64,000 nt of DNA from positions 1 to 64,000 of the forward strand of contig CACFOC010000002.1 of assembly GCA_902567945.1 (NCBI GenBank), in the 5' to 3' direction. How positions within the stretch are numbered: position 1 is the first letter of the stretch; each line of letters begins with the position of its first letter. This document shows, piece after piece, positions 28,908-38,565 of this stretch. The position numbers and the translations under genes were made by a program. The notes beneath the pieces are model-generated. The model was given only the letters and a program-made list of their open reading frames with translations, searched no databases and was not told where the DNA came from. This DNA is from an uncultured Pelagibacteraceae bacterium. Lineage in GTDB: Bacteria > Pseudomonadota > Alphaproteobacteria > Pelagibacterales > Pelagibacteraceae.

Positions 28908-29593
28908 TATCCCCAGGGACCTTTTATAATTTTCCTTTTTCTTTTAGTTTTTTTATTAAAAAACAATATCAAAATCATACCAGAAACAAAACCTCCAATG
29001 TGTGCTGCATATGCTACTCCTCCTCCAGTAGAAATAAATTGCAAAATAAACCAAAAACCTAAAACATATAAAGCTCTAATTTTAATTAACTGGCTAAAAA
29101 AACCAAATGGAATTAAAACTAATACTCTTGCATTGGGATGATTAATCAAATAAGCACCCAGCACTCCACCAATCGCGCCACTAGCTCCAACCATAGGAAT
29201 CTGCGACTGAGTGTCTACGAAAACTTGTGTCATTGCCGCACCTACTCCAGCTAAAAGATAAAAAATTAAAAATCTTGATGGTCCTAAGTTATCTTCAATA
29301 TTATCAGCAAAAATCCACATGTAGAGCATGTTTCCTATTAGATGCATAAAACCTCCATGCATAAACATAGATGTAAAAATAGTTAGAAAAGCTGGCACAG
29401 AATAAAGATCCATTGGCAATTGATTATGCCCCATCAGAACCGAAGGGATTAATCCGTATGAATAAAAAAGTTGACCAGTTTTATATGATTGAGAGCTAAG
29501 CTGAATCAAAAAAATCAAAATACATGAACCAATCAAAAAATAAGTTATTACAGGTTTGTTCGATGTAGGATTATCATCTTTTAAAGGAATCAT
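28907..29593 (-). CDS. Rhomboid-family intramembrane serine protease
   Basis: MFMHGGFMHLIGNMLYMWIF; GASGAIGGVLGAY; AHIGGFVSG. Confidence 0.93.
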   Translation of the reverse strand: MIPLKDDNPTSNKPVITYFLIGSCILIFLIQLSSQSYKTGQLFYSYGLIPSVLMGHNQLPMDLYSVPAFLTIFTSMFMHGGFMHLIGNMLYMWIFADNIEDNLGPSRFLIFYLLAGVGAAMTQVFVDTQSQIPMVGASGAIGGVLGAYLINHPNARVLVLIPFGFFSQLIKIRALYVLGFWFILQFISTGGGVAYAAHIGGFVSGMILILFFNKKTKRKRKIIKGPWG

Positions 29594-31028
29594 AAGTTAT
29601 TATAACAATTAATGGCGCAAGTGTTGCTATTAAAAAAGACCAGAATAACAAAGAGCTTGTTACGATATTTGGAAGTAAATCAAAAGGTAATAATGTCCCT
29701 ATTAATATGCTTTTAGAAAAATCAGGACTTGGAAAAATTAATAAACCTAAAAATAAACCCAATAATATTGATGTTATAGCTTTTTTTTCGCTAAATTTTT
29801 TCTGATAAAACCCATAAAAAACTGTAATTACTGCAGCACAACATAAAAGGTCAGCTAATAGAAAAAGATACAAAATACTAAATCCCTTTGAAGCAATTAT
29901 AAAAGAAATAAAAGATAAAATAATTACAAAAATTTTTGATAGTTTTAAATAATTTTTCTGAACTAAATTTGAATAAATTTTTTTCCCATCTACAATAACT
30001 ATACTTGAAATAGCATTTATTAACGTATCAACAGTACTTATGGTTAATGATATGGCTAAAATAATAATTATTATTGACAAGAATTCTGTTTTATCTTTTA
30101 AAAGAATTGAAAAAAAAGCTAAGTCTGGATTTATATTATTATCAATTGAAATTGCAAATATTCCTGCCATTCCCATAAAAAAAACAATTGGAATAATAGT
30201 CCCAAACGAAAATAAGAGACTTCTTTTTAATACTTCATTATTTTTAGCTGCAAAAACTCTTTGCCAATTTCCTTGATGAAAAAGGTTAGTTGCTGCTACT
30301 GCAATAAAAAATGTCAGTCCAGCAGTATAATTGGGGAAATATTTGTAGCTAAGTAAATGACCTGAATTTTTTTGAATAACATCAAAAGTTATTTGATTCG
30401 GATTAATATTAAAGAAAAAATAAACTGAGATTAATAATAAAATCAGCACTATAAAAAATTGTAGATTATCAGTTAATATAGAAGCTCTTAGGCCTCCGTA
30501 TAAAGTATAAACTAGCGTAGTTATGATAACCAGTATGGAGGTAAACCATAATGGAGTACCAGAAATATAGTTTACTAATAGTGAGACCGCAGTAACTTCT
30601 GCACACAAAAAAATAAACATATAAAAAATAGTTAATACTAAAATTAATTTAAATAGTTTTTTACCAAATTTTTTATAAATAAATTCAGTAAGTGTATTTC
30701 CTTTTGGAAAAATTTTTCTTATTTTCTTCCCTAAAAAAATAAAAGCAACCATTGGAAAAGCAGTACCAAGAGAATAACCTATTACGGAACCTATACCTCC
30801 CCAAGTTGCTGCTGAAGCCGGACCAAACAATATCCAAGCACCTAATGCTGATGCAATTAAACTTGTCGTTAAGGATAGAGTTCCTACATTTCTATTAGCT
30901 GTTAGGTAGTTTGATAAACCCTGGTGTCTTTTTGAATATAAAATTCCAATTAAAGCAAATAGCAAACTAATTGAAACAACTAATAATAAAGCAAAATTTT
31001 GATCTAAAAAATATACTTGATTTTTCAT
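29574..31028 (-). CDS. thiV: Sodium:solute symporter family protein, probable thiamin-precursor transporter (ThiV-like)
   Basis: 484 aa SSS-family membrane protein directly downstream of a TPP riboswitch. Confidence 0.75.
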   Translation of the reverse strand: MKNQVYFLDQNFALLLVVSISLLFALIGILYSKRHQGLSNYLTANRNVGTLSLTTSLIASALGAWILFGPASAATWGGIGSVIGYSLGTAFPMVAFIFLGKKIRKIFPKGNTLTEFIYKKFGKKLFKLILVLTIFYMFIFLCAEVTAVSLLVNYISGTPLWFTSILVIITTLVYTLYGGLRASILTDNLQFFIVLILLLISVYFFFNINPNQITFDVIQKNSGHLLSYKYFPNYTAGLTFFIAVAATNLFHQGNWQRVFAAKNNEVLKRSLLFSFGTIIPIVFFMGMAGIFAISIDNNINPDLAFFSILLKDKTEFLSIIIIILAISLTISTVDTLINAISSIVIVDGKKIYSNLVQKNYLKLSKIFVIILSFISFIIASKGFSILYLFLLADLLCCAAVITVFYGFYQKKFSEKKAITSILLGLFLGLLIFPSPDFSKSILIGTLLPFDLLPNIVTSSLLFWSFLIATLAPLIVIITYDSFKR

Positions 31029-31032
31029 AATA

Positions 31033-31108
31033 TTCCCTCACTGAATTACCAGTCAGGTTCTTAGGGTATAATCTCAGTCCGTAAAGACACCCCTTCGAAC
31101 TCAATAAT
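31033..31108 (-). promoter_or_regulatory. TPP riboswitch
   Basis: Minus strand GAAGGGGTGTCTTTACGGACTGAGATTATACCCTAAGAACCTGACTGGTAATTCAGTGAGGGA: CUGAGA, UACCC, ACCUGA and UAAU...AGGGA elements of the THI box. Confidence 0.93.
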
Positions 31109-31124
31109 AATATCAATCTTTTAT

Positions 31125-32183
31125 TTAGAAACAAACCAAATGATCAATATAAATTGGTCTTTTAATTCCAAACTTGTCTTTAATTTTATGTTGGTGTTCG
31201 TGATGAGAATGAACAAATACTGGGATAAGCTGATTGTTCATTGTTTTTAAAGTGTATATAAAATTCGTTCCTCTAAATTTTCTGTCAACCACTTCTAATT
31301 TTAAATTGCTTTGATCGTCGTGCTCTAAATCTTCTGGTTGAATTAAAAGTTTAACCGTTGAACCAATATTTTGTTTTTTAATAAAATTACCCTTTATTGT
31401 TCCCAACTCTGTATTTTCTAAGCTGTCACCGCCCGTAACTTTTGCTTCTATTAAGATCCCTCTATTTAAAAAGTTAACCACCTCTAAAGAATTTGGGTAA
31501 TGGTAAATATTATAGGGAATATCAAACTGCTTAAGTGATTGATCAATAATAATTCCACATTTGTTACCCATATAAAAAGCTTCGTATGAATCATGAGTAA
31601 CAATAATTGTTGAAACATTAACTTCGTTTAAAATCTTTTTTATTTTTAACTGTAATTCTTCTTTTAAACTTTGATCTATATTTGAAAATGGCTCATCTAA
31701 AAGAAGTAAATCAGGTTTAGACATTAAAGAACGTGCTAAAGAAACTCTTTGGGCTTCTCCTGAACTAATTTCATGAGGATATTTTTGCTGAATATCTTCC
31801 AAATGTAGGAGGTTAACAAAATCGTATACTGAATAATTAAATTTTTTATTTTTATTTCTATCTGCTCCAAATTTTATATTATCAATCACATTATAATGGG
31901 GAAACAAACAGTTTTCTTGAAATGAAAGAGCTATATTTCTTTTTTCGGGCTCCATATGAAAATCAGATGATGAAATTGTTTGTCCTTTTAAAACAATTTT
32001 TCCAGTTTCTATTTTTTCCAAACCTGCAATCGTTCTTAATATTGTAGTTTTTCCTATTCCGGACGGTCCTAATAAACAAATTATTTCTCCTTCTTTTTCT
32101 AGATTAAAAGTAACATTATTAACCTTATTTTTTTTGCTTGCTGCAAAAGTTACATCTTGGATTTCCAAAAAATTTTGGCTCAT
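31125..32183 (-). CDS. Fe3+-type ABC transporter ATP-binding protein
   Basis: LLGPSGIGKTTILRTIAGLE; EISSGEAQRVSLARSLMSKPDLLLLDEPFSNID. Confidence 0.92.
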   Translation of the reverse strand: MSQNFLEIQDVTFAASKKNKVNNVTFNLEKEGEIICLLGPSGIGKTTILRTIAGLEKIETGKIVLKGQTISSSDFHMEPEKRNIALSFQENCLFPHYNVIDNIKFGADRNKNKKFNYSVYDFVNLLHLEDIQQKYPHEISSGEAQRVSLARSLMSKPDLLLLDEPFSNIDQSLKEELQLKIKKILNEVNVSTIIVTHDSYEAFYMGNKCGIIIDQSLKQFDIPYNIYHYPNSLEVVNFLNRGILIEAKVTGGDSLENTELGTIKGNFIKKQNIGSTVKLLIQPEDLEHDDQSNLKLEVVDRKFRGTNFIYTLKTMNNQLIPVFVHSHHEHQHKIKDKFGIKRPIYIDHLVCF

Positions 32184-32191
32184 ATGATCTA

Positions 32192-33829
32192 TTAATTATC
32201 AGATAATATATATTTAGAAACAAATAAAATAAACACACTTGCTATTAAAATAAGAAATAGAGATGGTGCTGCTGCAGCTTCGAGAAGGTCTTGTGATGCA
32301 TAAATATACGCCGTTGTAGCAAATGTTTCAAAATTAAATGGTCTAAGTATTAAAGTTATGGGCAATTCTTTTATTATTTCAATTGAGATCAAAATGCTAA
32401 TTAATAAAACGCTATTTTTAAGGTATGGAATATGAACCTTAGTAAAAGTTTTAAATTTTGTATACCCCAAAAGATAAGCGCTTTCATCCATTGACTGATT
32501 AATTTTTAAATATCCTGACTTGATACCATTTGAAGACAAAGCAAAAAATCTAACAAAATAAACTATCACTAAACCAAAAACTGAACCTATAAACATTGTT
32601 TTTAAATTAAAAAATACTAAACCGTCTAAGTAAGAAACTAGCGTAATGAAAGCTACAGCAAGTATAACGCCTGGGACAGCATATCCAGATACAGAAAAAG
32701 TTGTTAATACTTCAAGCAATTTACTTTTAGCTACTCTATTTCCATAGTTTGCAATAAAAGCAAAAACAATCATTAAAATACAAGATAAAAATACTAATAA
32801 AAGAGTATTAAATCCTATATTCCAAAAATTAAGATCTTGTAAATACTTTGGGAATTTAAAAGTCCAATAGATCATTTGAGAAACAGGAAAAAGAAAACTA
32901 AAAAAAAATAAAAAACTACAAAATGCTATTGCATAAAAAGATTTTTTTCCTGAAAGTTTAATTTTTGTTTTATTTACAAGGCCGCCTCTTGATGGTGTGT
33001 GATATCTTGCTCGTTTTCTTGAAAAATTTTCAATAAAAAATAAAAGTAAAATAAACAATAACAGTATAAATGATAGCTGGTTTGCTGATGCCAAATCATC
33101 AAACGCAATCCAAGAATTATATATTGCGGTAGTTAATGTTGATATGCTAAAAAAAGAAACAGTTCCAAAATCAGATAATGTTTCCATTGCGACTAAAGAT
33201 AATCCAACCACTATTGCTGGTCTGGCTGAAGGAAGAATAATTTTTAAAAAAGTTTTTTTTGATGACAGTCCAAGATTTCTACCTACATCAATTAAGTTTT
33301 GTGATTGATAATAAAAAGAGGCTCTAGTCAATACATAGACATAGCCAAATAAAGAGAAAGAAATAGAAATTATTGATCCAAACATTCCATCAAACTTAGG
33401 TATCAAATAATTGTATTCATAAGGTCCAAACAAATAAGTTAGAATTGAAAAAGCAGTACCATAATTCTCGAAAAAAGCAGTAAGAGAATAAGCATAAATA
33501 TAAGCTGGAACAGCAAATGATAATATTAATGCCCACTTAAAAAAATTGACACCTGGAAATTCATAAAAAGAAACGCAGTATGCTGAGCCAACACCAAACA
33601 AAAATGTTAACAATAATACCCCTGTTAAAAGCAAAAAGGAGTTAGATATATATTTTAATAAAAAAGTGTTTTTTAGCAGAGAATAATAATCTGAAGTTGC
33701 TTCAAAAAATCCAAGAAAAATTGTGATTATTGGTAGTGCTACTAATAGTGAAATAGTAAATGAACTTATGTGCCAAAAATTAAATTTTTTAAGTACCATT
33801 CTTTGAGCTTTCAAAAATAGAGTTAACAA
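32192..33829 (-). CDS. Fe3+-type ABC transporter permease (FbpB-like, fused two-domain)
   Basis: 545 aa; two BPD permease modules; LGLSSKKTFLKIILPSARPAIVVG EAA loop. Confidence 0.9.
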   Translation of the reverse strand: MLTLFLKAQRMVLKKFNFWHISSFTISLLVALPIITIFLGFFEATSDYYSLLKNTFLLKYISNSFLLLTGVLLLTFLFGVGSAYCVSFYEFPGVNFFKWALILSFAVPAYIYAYSLTAFFENYGTAFSILTYLFGPYEYNYLIPKFDGMFGSIISISFSLFGYVYVLTRASFYYQSQNLIDVGRNLGLSSKKTFLKIILPSARPAIVVGLSLVAMETLSDFGTVSFFSISTLTTAIYNSWIAFDDLASANQLSFILLLFILLLFFIENFSRKRARYHTPSRGGLVNKTKIKLSGKKSFYAIAFCSFLFFFSFLFPVSQMIYWTFKFPKYLQDLNFWNIGFNTLLLVFLSCILMIVFAFIANYGNRVAKSKLLEVLTTFSVSGYAVPGVILAVAFITLVSYLDGLVFFNLKTMFIGSVFGLVIVYFVRFFALSSNGIKSGYLKINQSMDESAYLLGYTKFKTFTKVHIPYLKNSVLLISILISIEIIKELPITLILRPFNFETFATTAYIYASQDLLEAAAAPSLFLILIASVFILFVSKYILSDN

Positions 33830-33992
33830 TTTCTTTTATTTCTTTTATTTTAATTTCACTTAATTTTCTATTGCTAACTTTTCTATCAATTTTTGAAGCT
33901 TCATTTAAACACGGCGCACATCCATAAGATAATTTATTTAAATCAAATGAGGGTTTGTTTAAATTTAATTTTCTTTTGTTTGTGCGCTTCAT
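33789..33992 (-). CDS. 67-aa protein with CAPC motif in the iron-transport gene block
   Basis: MKRTNKRKLNLNKPSFDLNKLSYGCAPCLNEASKIDRK...; same strand between binding protein and permease; overlaps permease start. Confidence 0.5.
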   Translation of the reverse strand: MKRTNKRKLNLNKPSFDLNKLSYGCAPCLNEASKIDRKVSNRKLSEIKIKEIKEIVNSIFESSKNGT

Positions 33993-34014
33993 GTTTATTA
34001 AGGGTTTGTTATTT

Positions 34015-35028
34015 TTACTCCCAACCTGCTTCGGTCATTACTTTTAAAGCAGCAGCCTGATTTTTCCCATATTTTGATACTTTAGTTTTTAAGTCCTGTT
34101 TAAATCCAAGACCAAACTGACCTATCAATTTGTTAGGTTCAACACCATCGATCATCGGATATTCGAATGTGTTGTTAACAATATGTTGTTGTGCTTCTTT
34201 AGTTAATAAAAACTCCAATAGCTTAATGGCATTAGCTTTGTTAGGTGCATGTTTTAACACTCCTCCTCCGCTAATGTTCATATGAGTTCCTCTTCCATCC
34301 TGGTTAGGAAAGAGAGGTTTAACTTTTTTTGCGGCTGCTTGTTGTTCTGGTCCTTTTTTACCAGATAACATCAAAGCTATATAATAAGTATTAGCAACAG
34401 CATACTCTGCTTCACCCGCAGCAACAGCTAAAATTTGTGCTCTATCATTGCCTTTTGGTTTTCTTGCCATGTTGTCAACCATCCCTTTTGCCCACTGTGC
34501 GGTTTTCTTTTTACCATTGTTTGCAATTAAAGATGCAACAAGAGACTGATTGTATACATTGCTTGATTTTCTGATCACAACTTTTCCTTTATATTTAGGA
34601 TCAGCTAAATCTTCGTAACTTAAATTAGCCGGAGGGTTTGTACGTGAAGGATTGTAATAAATCACACGTGCTCTCTTTGCTATTCCGTACCAATAAGGAG
34701 ATCTGAAATTAGATGGTATTGCTGAATTTAAAGCTTTAGAACTTGATTTTTGAAACATTCCTTTTGCCTGGAAAGCACCTAAACGTCCTGCATCTGCAGT
34801 TATATATAAATCAGCTATACAACTTTCACCTTCTTCAAGTATTCTTTTTTGAAGAGCTTTGTCTTTGCCTGATACTACATTCACTTTTATTCCAGTTTTT
34901 TGAGTAAATTTTTCATACAACTGAACATCTGAATCATAGTGTCTAGCACTAAAAATGTTCACTTCATTGGCATTTGAAACGCCAATTAATGTGAAAAAAA
35001 TTGATAAAATTAAAATAATTTTTTTCAT
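34015..35028 (-). CDS. Fe3+ ABC transporter periplasmic binding protein (FutA/FbpA-like)
   Basis: Signal peptide; VNIFSARHYDSDVQLYEKFTQKTGIKVNVVSGK; AEYAVANTYYIALM; NISGGGVLKHAPN. Confidence 0.93.
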   Translation of the reverse strand: MKKIILILSIFFTLIGVSNANEVNIFSARHYDSDVQLYEKFTQKTGIKVNVVSGKDKALQKRILEEGESCIADLYITADAGRLGAFQAKGMFQKSSSKALNSAIPSNFRSPYWYGIAKRARVIYYNPSRTNPPANLSYEDLADPKYKGKVVIRKSSNVYNQSLVASLIANNGKKKTAQWAKGMVDNMARKPKGNDRAQILAVAAGEAEYAVANTYYIALMLSGKKGPEQQAAAKKVKPLFPNQDGRGTHMNISGGGVLKHAPNKANAIKLLEFLLTKEAQQHIVNNTFEYPMIDGVEPNKLIGQFGLGFKQDLKTKVSKYGKNQAAALKVMTEAGWE

Positions 35029-35069
35029 TTTGTTCCTTTCACTTCAATTAGTTAAAATCGAATACTTAA

Positions 35070-35106
35070 TGATAATAATAATCAATTGCAATGAGAATGA
35101 TTATCA
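35070..35106. promoter_or_regulatory. Tandem Fur-box-like operators
   Basis: tgataataataatca (35070-35084) and tgagaatgattatca (35092-35106): each one mismatch from TGATAATNATTATCA, immediately upstream of the iron-binding protein gene. Confidence 0.75.
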
Positions 35107-35191
35107 ATATCATTATGTCGCACCTATTGCAACTAAAAAGTGTATAGGAGGTTTTATTTTCAATGTATATGATTGGTTGTAAAGGGATTAT

Positions 35192-35509
35192 ATGGCACAA
35201 GAAAAAACATCGATACTTTTATCAGACGTCTCAATTGAAGGGGATTTGATCGAAAAAGATAAAATCATAATAGATGCTAAGATAAATGGAGACATTAAAG
35301 CAGATGAAGTCAATACTCATTCGAACTCAAACATAAAAGGAAACATAAAATCTAAAAATGCTTCGTTGGGTGGAAAACTCAAGGGTAATATAAATGCTGA
35401 TAAAATAAGTATTAAAAAAACTGCTGATATTGATGGCGTTTTAAACCAAAAATCTTTGTCAATTGAAGAAGGTGCAACTCTTAAAATTAAAACACAGACA
35501 CACGATTAA
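35192..35509 (+). CDS. Bactofilin family polymer-forming protein
   Basis: TSILLSDVSIEGDLIEKDKIIIDAKINGDIKADEVNTHSNSNIKGNIKSKNASLGGKLKGNINADK repeat pattern. Confidence 0.88.
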   Translation: MAQEKTSILLSDVSIEGDLIEKDKIIIDAKINGDIKADEVNTHSNSNIKGNIKSKNASLGGKLKGNINADKISIKKTADIDGVLNQKSLSIEEGATLKIKTQTHD

Positions 35510-35512
35510 TTG

Positions 35513-36403
35513 TTAAAACTCCCACTTTTTAATTTTACTATATAGAAAATTTCTAAATGCTATTACTCGAGCCGTATTCTTTAAAGACTGAGGATAAACG
35601 AAATGAGCTTCTGTTTTTGGGCCTTCTACCTTTGGTAAAACTCTAATAATATTTGGTACTGATGCAGTTATATAATCAGGTAACGCTGCCAATCCAACAC
35701 CAGTTTGAACTGCAAGTAATAAGCCATAAACACTATTTACTTTCATAATTGGTTTAATTTTTCTACCGTCTTTTGAAGATAATTTTAGAGCCCAATCAGG
35801 ATTGAAAACCGGGGATGGCGCTCCCCTCCCATAAGAAATAAATCTATGTTTAGATAATTCAGATACATTTTTTGGGTGCCCGTATTGTTCTAAATACTTA
35901 GCAGAACCATAAATATGGTAATTTATATCAATTAATTTTTTTTGTATATGATTCAATTGTTTAGGTCTTCTCATCCAAATACCAATATCTGCTTGCCGTG
36001 TACTTAGGTCAAGCTCCTTGTCATCAAAAATTAATTCAATTTCAATTTCTGGGTTTAATTTCATAAACTCTTGGATTCTTGGTGTTAACCAAGTGGTTCC
36101 AAAACTTACAACTGTAGTTACGGTTAATTTTCCACTAGGTTTGTCTTTTTTATCCATTAATGTTGACTCTACATCTTTAAGTTTAGAAATAACTTCATGA
36201 GCTGTTTTAAATAAATATTCTCCGTTTTCTGTTAAAGATAAACCTCTAGCATGTCTTTCAAATAATTGAGTTTTTAATTCTTGTTCAAGTGATTGAATTT
36301 GACGACTTATCGCAGACTGACTCAGATTCAGAATATAAGTAGCCTTGGTAAAGTTCCCAGCTTCGGCAACAGCATGAAATATCTTTAGTTTATCCCAATC
36401 CAT
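35513..36403 (-). CDS. LysR-family transcriptional regulator
   Basis: MDWDKLKIFHAVAEAGNFTKATYILNLSQSAISRQIQSLEQELKTQLFERHARGLSLTENG. Confidence 0.96.
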   Translation of the reverse strand: MDWDKLKIFHAVAEAGNFTKATYILNLSQSAISRQIQSLEQELKTQLFERHARGLSLTENGEYLFKTAHEVISKLKDVESTLMDKKDKPSGKLTVTTVVSFGTTWLTPRIQEFMKLNPEIEIELIFDDKELDLSTRQADIGIWMRRPKQLNHIQKKLIDINYHIYGSAKYLEQYGHPKNVSELSKHRFISYGRGAPSPVFNPDWALKLSSKDGRKIKPIMKVNSVYGLLLAVQTGVGLAALPDYITASVPNIIRVLPKVEGPKTEAHFVYPQSLKNTARVIAFRNFLYSKIKKWEF

Positions 36404-36404
36404 T

Positions 36405-37406
36405 TTACTTATTTAAATCTATTATAATTCGTCCTGAAGTTTTCCCTTTTAACATTTCAGGAAAGATATTTAGTAACTCTTCTAAACTTACTGTTTTAAT
36501 ATTTTTTTCTAAAAGATTAAAATCAATAAACTTAGAAACTTGAGACCAGATGAATTCTCGTCTTTTTCTACTTATCATAACTGAATCTATTCCCCATAAT
36601 TTTACTCCACGAATTATAAAAGGCATGACTGTTGTATTAAGCTTAATATCTGCAGCATTCCCGCATGCAGCAACGATTCCGCTATGTTTTGTTTGAGAAA
36701 TTGCGTTGGCCAAAATTGTACCTCCTACAGTATCAACAACACCATCCCATAAACCTTTTCCTAAAACTCTTGGTTCCAACTCAAAATCTTTTCTATCAAG
36801 AATGTTGTTTGCCCCAAGTTTTTTTAAATAATCAGACTGATCTGTTTTTCCAGTTACAGCTGACACATTATATCCAAATTTTGAAAGTATCATCACTGCA
36901 ATACTTCCTACTCCTCCGCTTGCCCCTGTTACCAATACATCTTTTACTTTTTCTCCCATCAATAATTCTTCTCTTGCTTTTATTGCAAAAGAACAAAGTA
37001 AAGATGTAAATCCAGCTGTGCCAAGGGTCATTGCGTTTTTATTTGAAATTGAATTAGGTAGCTTTATTAAAAATTCACTTTTTACTTTTGCAAATTGAGC
37101 ATATCCTCCTGGATATAATTCTCCAACTCTACAGCCTGTTACAACGACATTGTCACCCGATTTAAAATTATCATTTTCACTTTCTACAACTTGTCCAGAA
37201 AAATCTATACCAGGGATATGCGGATATTCTTTAACTAACTTTGCGCCATTTTTTAGGATTAATGCATCTTTATAATTAAGACCTGAAAAATCAACTTTTA
37301 CCAATACTTCGCCACTCTTAAAAAAGCTATTGTCTAAAGTTTTTATCTCCCTAGAAAATTTTTCACTTGTTTGGTTTAATACTATCGCTTTGAACTTATT
37401 GCTCAT
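36405..37406 (-). CDS. acuI: AcuI-like acryloyl-CoA reductase / MDR quinone oxidoreductase (YhdH/YhfP family)
   Basis: DFSGLNYKDALILKNGAKLVKEYPHIPGIDFSGQVVES; DVLVTGASGGVGSIAVMILSKFGYNVSAVTGK. Confidence 0.78.
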   Translation of the reverse strand: MSNKFKAIVLNQTSEKFSREIKTLDNSFFKSGEVLVKVDFSGLNYKDALILKNGAKLVKEYPHIPGIDFSGQVVESENDNFKSGDNVVVTGCRVGELYPGGYAQFAKVKSEFLIKLPNSISNKNAMTLGTAGFTSLLCSFAIKAREELLMGEKVKDVLVTGASGGVGSIAVMILSKFGYNVSAVTGKTDQSDYLKKLGANNILDRKDFELEPRVLGKGLWDGVVDTVGGTILANAISQTKHSGIVAACGNAADIKLNTTVMPFIIRGVKLWGIDSVMISRKRREFIWSQVSKFIDFNLLEKNIKTVSLEELLNIFPEMLKGKTSGRIIIDLNK

Positions 37407-37436
37407 TTTAAAAATTAGGACTATTATTAATAAACG

Positions 37437-38054
37437 CTATTCTTTATTAATATATCTCAAGTAACGATTTTGAAAACTTAAATCATCCTTGAAAGCTCCA
37501 AGAAAATAATTAGTCACTGTAGTCGTATCTTCTTTTCTAACGCCTCTATTTGTCATACACTGGTGAGAGGCATCTATGGTAACAGCGACACCTCTTGGTT
37601 GTAAAACGTCCATTATGGTTCTCGCAATTTGCATTGTTAAACGTTCTTGTGTTTGCAATCTTTTTGAGAAAACTTCTACTACTCTCGCTAATTTACTTAA
37701 GCCTACAACCTTATTTGAAGGGATATAAGCAACATGTGCCACGCCAGTAATAGGAGCCATATGATGTTCACAATGACTTTGAATGCTTATATTTTTTTCG
37801 ATAACCATGTCGTCGTAACCTTCCACTTCGGTAAAAGTTTTTGATAAAAATTGGGCTGGATTTTGGGTGTAGCCTCTAAAATATTCTCTGTATGCCTTAA
37901 TAACTCTTTTTGGCGTTGATTTTAAACCTTCTCGTTCTGGATTTTCTCCTATCCATTCAATAATTGTTTTAACTGCCTCTTCTGCTTTTTCATCAGAGAC
38001 TTGTTGTGTCTTTTTTTGCAATTGTTCTGTATCTTTGTCTTTAACTAGTTTCAT
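37437..38054 (-). CDS. folE: GTP cyclohydrolase I
   Basis: NPEREGLKSTPKRVIKAYREYFRGY; SHCEHHMAPITGVAHVAYIPSNKVVGLSKLARVV. Confidence 0.96.
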   Translation of the reverse strand: MKLVKDKDTEQLQKKTQQVSDEKAEEAVKTIIEWIGENPEREGLKSTPKRVIKAYREYFRGYTQNPAQFLSKTFTEVEGYDDMVIEKNISIQSHCEHHMAPITGVAHVAYIPSNKVVGLSKLARVVEVFSKRLQTQERLTMQIARTIMDVLQPRGVAVTIDASHQCMTNRGVRKEDTTTVTNYFLGAFKDDLSFQNRYLRYINKE

Positions 38055-38097
38055 GTTATTAATTTAATTAATTATTAATATCTATATAATATATTTT

Positions 38098-38565
38098 ATG
38101 TTTAAAAAAAGAGATAATATTCAAGAAGTAGAGGAAGGCAAGTATTTATCGCCTAAATTTGATAAAAATGGCCTTATACCAGTTATAACCACTGACTTCA
38201 AAACTGGAGACATTTTGATGCATGGCTATATGAATGCAGAAGCATTGAAAAAAACTATTGAGACAAAAGAAGCTCATTACTGGAGTCGATCAAGAAATAA
38301 AATTTGGCACAAGGGTCAAGTTAGTGGATTTATACAAAAAATTAAAGAAATAAGAATTGATGATGATCAGGATTCTATTTGGTTAACTGTAGATATTAAT
38401 GATGGAGCTAGTTGCCATGTAGGCTATCGATCTTGTTTTTATAGATCAATACCATTAGGTAAAATTGTAAATAGTGAAAAAGTTGAAATGAAGTTTGAAG
38501 AAAAAAATAAAGTTTTCGATCCTAAAAAAGTTTATAAAGATGAACCAAACCCTACTGAACTTTAA
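38098..38565 (+). CDS. hisI: Phosphoribosyl-AMP cyclohydrolase
   Basis: GDILMHGYMNAEALKKTIETKEAHYWSRSRNKIWHKGQVSG; DINDGASCHVGYRSCFYR. Confidence 0.95.
   Translation: MFKKRDNIQEVEEGKYLSPKFDKNGLIPVITTDFKTGDILMHGYMNAEALKKTIETKEAHYWSRSRNKIWHKGQVSGFIQKIKEIRIDDDQDSIWLTVDINDGASCHVGYRSCFYRSIPLGKIVNSEKVEMKFEEKNKVFDPKKVYKDEPNPTEL

Noticed and set aside
36665-37009. Plus-strand ORF 114 aa (Leu/Gln-rich)
   Set aside because: Antisense to acuI-like gene; composition is typical of out-of-frame AT-rich DNA.
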